The notes under the pieces were generated by a model. It did not search any database. It was not told the DNA's origin and saw only the letters and a program-made list of their open reading frames with translations. Shown one piece after another: positions 33,350-37,828 of a stretch of 37,828 bases of DNA (its first letter is position 1; the number at the start of each line of letters is the position of its first letter). This DNA comes from Aquiflexum gelatinilyticum (lineage in GTDB: Bacteria; Bacteroidota; Bacteroidia; Cytophagales; Cyclobacteriaceae). The stretch covers positions 1 through 37,828 of the forward strand of contig NZ_JANSUY010000023.1 in the NCBI RefSeq assembly GCF_024741135.1. Reading direction: 5' to 3'. The translations under genes and the position numbers were made by a program.

Positions 33350-34672
33350 ATGAAAAATTTAATAAGTATGAAATCAATTTTACTGACAAGCATTTTGTTT
33401 TTGTTTGCTTTCTCAGTATTTGCCCAAGTCAAGGTCAATGAGAAACGTATTGAACAACGGATTTTTGAATTGGCAGAGTTTGGGAAAAATGAAAAAGGAG
33501 AAGGCCAAAGGGTAGCTTACAGTCAGGGAGATATTTCCGGCAGGGCTTACTTTATGGATCGGATGCGAAAGGCTGGTCTTGAAGTTCATATAGACTTTGC
33601 GGGCAATATCATCGGAAAAAGGGCAGGGAAGGACCCTTCCAAAAAACCCATTGCCTTTGGTTCACACATCGATATGGTTCCAAATGGCGGAAACTATGAC
33701 GGTGCTTACGGTTCCATCACTGCTCTCGAAATCATCGAAGTTCTGAATGAGAATAACATCATAACCGAGCATCCTTTGGAGTTGATTATTTTCCAAAACG
33801 AGGAAGGAGGATTGGTAGGGAGTAGGGCTTTGTCAGGCAATCTGAACAGGGAAGCTTTGTCCCAAAAGAGTGCTAGTGGTCTCACTTTGGAGGAAGGCAT
33901 AAAGGCTATCGGAGGAAACCCCGATAGGCTGGAGGAAGTCGCCAGAAAGAAGGGTGACTTGGCAGCTTTTATAGAAATTCATATTGAGCAGAGCAAAGTA
34001 TTGGAAAGCCGTGGCATAGATGTGGCCATTGTCGAAGGCATTGTTGGTATCGAAGATTGGGACATCACTGTCACCGGGATGGCCAACCATGCCGGAAGCA
34101 CGCCCATGAACGACAGGCAGGATGCATTGATCGCTGCTTCCAAATTGGTATTGGCAGTGAATGAGGTAGTCAACAGCTATGAAGGTGCGCAAGTAGGGAG
34201 TGTGGGAAAAATCTCTGTTCCTTCAGGTGCTCCCAATATCATTCCGGGAAAAGTGGAAATGAGCCTTCAGATGCGTGACCTTTCTTCAGAAAAAATCATG
34301 AAAATGTTTACCGATATCGAAAAACGTGCGGAACAGATCGGCCGAGAAACCAATACTAAAATCCAATTTGAAAATCTAAACCTCGGGACCACTCCGACCT
34401 TTGCAAGTCAGGAAATCCGGAATAAAATGGCTCAAGCTGCCAAATCCCTTGGGATTACTTACATCAACATGCAGAGCGGTGCCGGTCATGATGTCCAGGA
34501 AATGGCAAAATTGGGACCTATCGGACTGGTCTTTATCCCGAGCAAAGACGGCATCAGCCACAATCCAGAGGAATATTCCTCTCCCGCAGAAATGGCAAAC
34601 GGAGCCAATGTGATGTTGCAAACGGTACTGTTGTTGGACAAGGATTTGATCCTAAAAATTGATAATTATTGA
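33350..34672 (+). CDS. Exported M20 amidohydrolase, hydantoinase/carbamoylase (AllC-like) family
   Basis: A 440-aa zinc-dependent hydrolase related to allantoate amidohydrolase, N-carbamoyl-L-amino-acid hydrolase and beta-ureidopropionase. Dinuclear metal ligands are visible: His106 (FGSHIDMVPNGG), bridging Asp117 (YDGAYG), Glu151/Glu152 (QNEEGG), His211 (EIHIEQ) and His404 (GISHNPEEYS). Unlike most relatives it carries a signal peptide (hydrophobic core SILLTSILFLFAF, cleavage after FAQ). ATG 33350 was chosen; a TTG at 33320 and an ATG at 33368 are in frame, and the latter also gives a good signal. Export suggests action on extracytoplasmic N-carbamoyl or amide compounds rather than purine catabolism. 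Confidence 0.9.
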   Translation: MKNLISMKSILLTSILFLFAFSVFAQVKVNEKRIEQRIFELAEFGKNEKGEGQRVAYSQGDISGRAYFMDRMRKAGLEVHIDFAGNIIGKRAGKDPSKKPIAFGSHIDMVPNGGNYDGAYGSITALEIIEVLNENNIITEHPLELIIFQNEEGGLVGSRALSGNLNREALSQKSASGLTLEEGIKAIGGNPDRLEEVARKKGDLAAFIEIHIEQSKVLESRGIDVAIVEGIVGIEDWDITVTGMANHAGSTPMNDRQDALIAASKLVLAVNEVVNSYEGAQVGSVGKISVPSGAPNIIPGKVEMSLQMRDLSSEKIMKMFTDIEKRAEQIGRETNTKIQFENLNLGTTPTFASQEIRNKMAQAAKSLGITYINMQSGAGHDVQEMAKLGPIGLVFIPSKDGISHNPEEYSSPAEMANGANVMLQTVLLLDKDLILKIDNY

Positions 34673-34825
34673 TACTGGGGTACCAGATAATAGACAAGGT
34701 TAGGGCAGAAAAAAGGGAATATTCATTAGGGTAAAGCATTTCCTTTGGGACAAATATCTATGAATATCTAATATCCACTAATATCCAAACTCCTAACAAA
34801 AGAAAATAATCATTTAAGAAATGAC

Positions 34826-35617
34826 ATGGAAACAATAGAATACCTCCTTAGCATTGACATCAATTACATCGCAGTCGGATTGATCGCACTGTTTTTTACT
34901 TTGGAACATGTACTCAGCACCCAATTCCCATTTAAAGAAAGGGGAAAGCATTTTTGGAACAGCCTCCTGTTTCAGGTGGTATTCCTGATCGGCAACCTAT
35001 TTTGGGCTGGTTTCTTTGTTTTCTGCATTGAATGGCTCAATCAAAATGAAATAGGATTGTTCTACATGCTTGAATTCCCCCTTTGGCTGAAGCTGATTTT
35101 AGGTATTTTGATTTTGGATTTGGGTACATATTGGTTTCATAGGTTGTCGCATCTTTCTCCTGTGCTGTGGAGGTTTCATAGGGTTCACCACAGTGATACT
35201 ACCATGGACTCATCCAATTATTTCCGTTCCCATCCGATTGAAGTCCTTTTCTGGTTTGGAAGCGCACCCATTTTTATGTCGGCCATTTTCGGATTGGATC
35301 TGTTTACCATAGGAGTGTATTTTTTGGTATTGACTCCTTTTCTGGTCATTGAGCATTCCAATTTAAAGTTCCCTGCCTGGTTGGACAAAACTATTGGATT
35401 GGTGATCACAACGCCCAACTTCCACAAGATTCACCACGATCAGGATCAACATTATACTGACTCCAACTTTGCGGATATTTTTATCCTTTGGGACAGGATT
35501 TTCGGGACTTACAAATACAAACCTGCTGAGCAGGTCAAGTTGGGATTGGCTGAATTTGATGAAGAAAGAAAACAGACTTTCTGGTATTTGATTAGAAGTC
35601 CATTTTTAAGAGATTGA
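34826..35617 (+). CDS. Sterol-desaturase/fatty-acid-hydroxylase family membrane di-iron protein
   Basis: A 263-aa integral membrane oxygenase of the fatty acid hydroxylase superfamily. The histidine boxes that bind the di-iron site are present: H105-R-L-S-H109, H118-R-V-H-H122, His177 and H200-K-I-H-H204. Four transmembrane segments surround them. Bacterial homologues hydroxylate or desaturate lipid tails, hopanoids, carotenoids or ornithine lipids; the substrate cannot be told here. The upstream gap (34673-34825) contains a small 7-bp-like repeat (AATATCT, AATATCC, then AATATCC). Confidence 0.93.
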   Translation: METIEYLLSIDINYIAVGLIALFFTLEHVLSTQFPFKERGKHFWNSLLFQVVFLIGNLFWAGFFVFCIEWLNQNEIGLFYMLEFPLWLKLILGILILDLGTYWFHRLSHLSPVLWRFHRVHHSDTTMDSSNYFRSHPIEVLFWFGSAPIFMSAIFGLDLFTIGVYFLVLTPFLVIEHSNLKFPAWLDKTIGLVITTPNFHKIHHDQDQHYTDSNFADIFILWDRIFGTYKYKPAEQVKLGLAEFDEERKQTFWYLIRSPFLRD

Positions 35618-35802
35618 TTGTCTACTTTATTTTTTCTTTGTGTTTATTTTTTAATTTCCCATGAAAATTTCAATATCAAAATGACTGCTGTTTGGGAGAT
35701 CATCCAAAGAGACTTACCCAAATTGAAATCAATGGTTACAATTATGCTTGAAACTGAGTTTTAACTGTTGCACAAGAAAATTCTAAATAGCCTTTCCCAA
35801 AT

Positions 35803-37500
35803 ATGAAAAACTTCAAATCCATTATATTCCAAATCCTCTGGTTAGCCTCCCTCTTTTTTACTCCATTCCACCTCCATGCCCAAACCTACGGCCAAAACGG
35901 CATGGTCGTCTCTGACAATGTCCTTGCTTCTGAAGTGGGAATTGACATTTTGAAAAAGGGAGGGAATGCCATCGATGCGAGTATTGCCACGGCATTTGCT
36001 TTGGCAGTGACACATCCCGAGGCAGGCAATATCGGTGGAGGAGGATTTATTGTTTTGATGAAATCAGATGGGGAAGTCACGACTTTTGACTTTAGAGAAA
36101 AGGCACCATTGAAAGCAACCCCTGACATGTTTCAGGATGCCGCAGGTAACCTGATCGAAAACGCGAACAGCAATGGCTTAAAGGCCGTGGGAGTGCCGGG
36201 TACAGTGGCAGGCCTTTACCTAGCCCATCAAAAATACGGGAAATTGCCTTGGCCGGATTTGGTGCAGCCTGCTGTTGATTTGGCTCAAAAAGGGTTTCCC
36301 ATGACTTGGGGATTGTATAAAGCAGCGCTGAACATGGAAGATTGGGACGATTCATATGACATCATGACCAATTATTTCCGCAATGAAGCTGGAGAGATCA
36401 TCAAGCCAGGAGAGCTTTGGACACAGCCTGCCTTGGCCAAAACCCTTTCACTGATCCGGGACAAAGGTCAGGATGGATTCTATAAGGGTGAAGTTGCCGA
36501 AGAAATAGAAGCCTACATGAAAGCAAAAGGAGGGATCATCACCAAGGAAGATTTGGCAAGATATACCGCCATCGAGCGCAAACCTGTAAAAGGTACCTAC
36601 AAAGGCTACGAGATTTATTCCATGCCACCTCCAAGTTCGGGTGGAGTTGCCCTGATCGAGATGATGAACCTGATGGAACAGGCAGACCTCCAAAAAATAG
36701 AATTCAATTCTACGGCTTATGTGCATTTGGTAGCTGAAGCGATGCGAAGGGCTTTTGCCGATCGGGCGGAGCATCTTGGTGATCCAGATTTCAATCCTGA
36801 GATGCCTTTGGATAAATTGACCTCCAAGGAATTTGCCAAAAAACGTTTTGAGAATATTGATCTCAAAAAAGCCTCCGTCAGCGACTCTTCGAAATTTGGA
36901 CAATTATATGACGGAAGCAGCACTACGCACTTTTCGGTAGTGGACAAAGAGGGAAATGCCGTCTCCATGACCTATACCCTTGAGCATTCCTATGGGGTAG
37001 GGATGGGTTCTGCCAAACTCGGCTTCATCTTCAACAATGAAATGGGGGATTTCAACCCCGTGCCGGGAGTGACAAATAGCGATGGACAGATCGGTTCCAA
37101 ACCAAACCTGATCGCACCTGAAAAGAGAATGCTGTCCAGCATGACGCCCACCATCGTCGCCAAAGACGGAAAGCCGCACCTGATTATCGGAAGTCCCGGA
37201 GGAAGGACGATCATCAATACAGTTTTTCAAACAGTCCTCAATGTCCTGGAATACAACATGCGAATTGACAAGGCCATCGAAGCCATGAAAATCCACCACC
37301 AATGGCTTCCGGATGGGTTGGTGTATGAAAAGCACTTGATGTCCCCTGATACCCGTGATGCGTTGACGAAGATGGGACATAGGCTATTTCCTTACAACAA
37401 TCTCGGTGTCTTAATGGGAATCACCTATGATCCCAAGCTTAAAGTCTATGTCGGTGCCGCCGATTCCTCAAGTGAGGATGGGGCAGCGGTGGGGTATTGA
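35803..37500 (+). CDS. ggt: Gamma-glutamyltransferase (glutathione hydrolase)
   Basis: A 565-aa Ntn-hydrolase precursor that cleaves the gamma-glutamyl bond of glutathione and related peptides. It has a signal peptide (cleaved near HLHAQ), so it acts in the periplasm or outside. The catalytic nucleophile after autoprocessing is Thr374 in DGSS-T374-T-H-F-S-V-V, giving a small subunit of 192 aa. The conserved glycine pair lies in SPGGRTIINT and the substrate-binding NNEMGDF is present. Length and motifs are complete. It appears monocistronic. Its presence next to an exported amidohydrolase suggests scavenging of amide-linked nutrients. Confidence 0.97.
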   Translation: MKNFKSIIFQILWLASLFFTPFHLHAQTYGQNGMVVSDNVLASEVGIDILKKGGNAIDASIATAFALAVTHPEAGNIGGGGFIVLMKSDGEVTTFDFREKAPLKATPDMFQDAAGNLIENANSNGLKAVGVPGTVAGLYLAHQKYGKLPWPDLVQPAVDLAQKGFPMTWGLYKAALNMEDWDDSYDIMTNYFRNEAGEIIKPGELWTQPALAKTLSLIRDKGQDGFYKGEVAEEIEAYMKAKGGIITKEDLARYTAIERKPVKGTYKGYEIYSMPPPSSGGVALIEMMNLMEQADLQKIEFNSTAYVHLVAEAMRRAFADRAEHLGDPDFNPEMPLDKLTSKEFAKKRFENIDLKKASVSDSSKFGQLYDGSSTTHFSVVDKEGNAVSMTYTLEHSYGVGMGSAKLGFIFNNEMGDFNPVPGVTNSDGQIGSKPNLIAPEKRMLSSMTPTIVAKDGKPHLIIGSPGGRTIINTVFQTVLNVLEYNMRIDKAIEAMKIHHQWLPDGLVYEKHLMSPDTRDALTKMGHRLFPYNNLGVLMGITYDPKLKVYVGAADSSSEDGAAVGY

Positions 37501-37654
37501 TATTTTTGGATTGAATGATTTTGGTTTAGAAAGTCAGACCTTCAACTCAACCAATAAAAAAATGATCGTAAGAATTATTCCCAACCATTTCGGTATTGAG
37601 AATTCTCCTTTTTAGAAGATTCGTGACCGAAATACCAATCGCCCTTAAAATTTA

Positions 37655-37746
37655 CCATGGGCTGCGGTGCAAATAGACTTTCCAAAGTAAAGGATTCAAT
37701 GAAGCACCTTGCCCATGGCTATTGTTATTGCGCCCGCTTCGGGGCT
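37655..37746. repeat. REP-like element related to the 14.2-kb cluster
   Basis: The gap 37501-37828 holds no gene I can support. An inverted pair CCATGGGC...GGTGC (37655-37670) and GCACC...GCCCATGG (37704-37718) forms a hairpin, followed by TATTGTTATT and a second palindrome GCCCGCTTCGGGGC (37732-37745). The right part aligns with the reverse complement of 14193-14236: both read CCCAT, two variable bases, CT, then TTGTTATT, two bases and GCCC...GGGCT. So two copies of one repeat family flank most of this window. Confidence 0.65.
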
Positions 37747-37828
37747 GTAACTATCTTTAGAAATAGTTTCCAGAAACATCAACTTTTGAAAAAATCCCAT
37801 AATGAAACACTAGCGGGGAGGAAGCGCA

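Noticed and set aside
37427..37615. Plus-strand ORF of 62 aa at the end of the gamma-glutamyltransferase gene
   Set aside because: Its first half overlaps the 3' end of that gene in another frame and the rest is AT-rich spacer; no sign of a real gene.

Overview
The window reads as a chromosomal segment of a Bacteroidota bacterium, most likely order Cytophagales and close to Cyclobacteriaceae (Algoriphagus/Aquiflexum-like). This rests on protein-level resemblance (long PurL, GSCFA protein, DUF255 thioredoxin protein, Bacteroidota-type PriA), TAnnTTTG-type promoter elements, near-absence of Shine-Dalgarno sequences and many signal peptides and lipoboxes. The lineage is inferred from pattern recognition, not from a database search. 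No rRNA, tRNA, CRISPR array, transposase, integrase or phage gene was seen.

Layout. (1) 1-845: the end of what looks like an integron cassette array. There is a partial attC, an unrecognised 209-aa cassette ORF whose stop codon lies inside the next attC, and a full attC that abuts the purL upstream region. (2) 1013-4693: purL. (3) 4703-5308: a GxxExxY-family PD-(D/E)xK-like protein bracketed by inverted copies of a triplicated 8-bp repeat. (4) 5370-11981: GSCFA protein, DUF255/YyaL thioredoxin-fold protein, priA and a DinB/YfiT-type protein, separated by short-period tandem repeats and a 169-bp imperfect inverted-repeat element. (5) 12189-14150: Bor-like lipoprotein plus a VAO-type FAD oxidase. 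(6) 14614-19281, minus strand: a translationally coupled three-gene operon joining a GltD-like flavoprotein with ferredoxin domains to the two subunits of a 2-oxoacid:acceptor oxidoreductase. (7) 19478-22925: an SDR enzyme convergent with a TPR-sensor histidine kinase/LytTR regulator pair. (8) 23183-29973: small NTF2/SnoaL-fold proteins, a secreted unknown, a RidA-like protein and three polytopic membrane proteins (DUF418, DUF2306, DUF1624). (9) 30157-37500: secreted or envelope enzymes: a BNR/VPS10-type beta-propeller protein, an exported M20 amidohydrolase, a sterol-desaturase-family hydroxylase and gamma-glutamyltransferase.

Most genes are ordinary housekeeping or envelope genes. The parts that deserve attention are the cassette at the left edge, the repeat-bracketed GxxExxY gene, the 7-9 bp tandem repeats with alternating unit variants that recur with unrelated sequences in several intergenic gaps, the REP-like elements near 14.2 kb and 37.7 kb, and the composite flavoprotein/2-oxoacid oxidoreductase operon.
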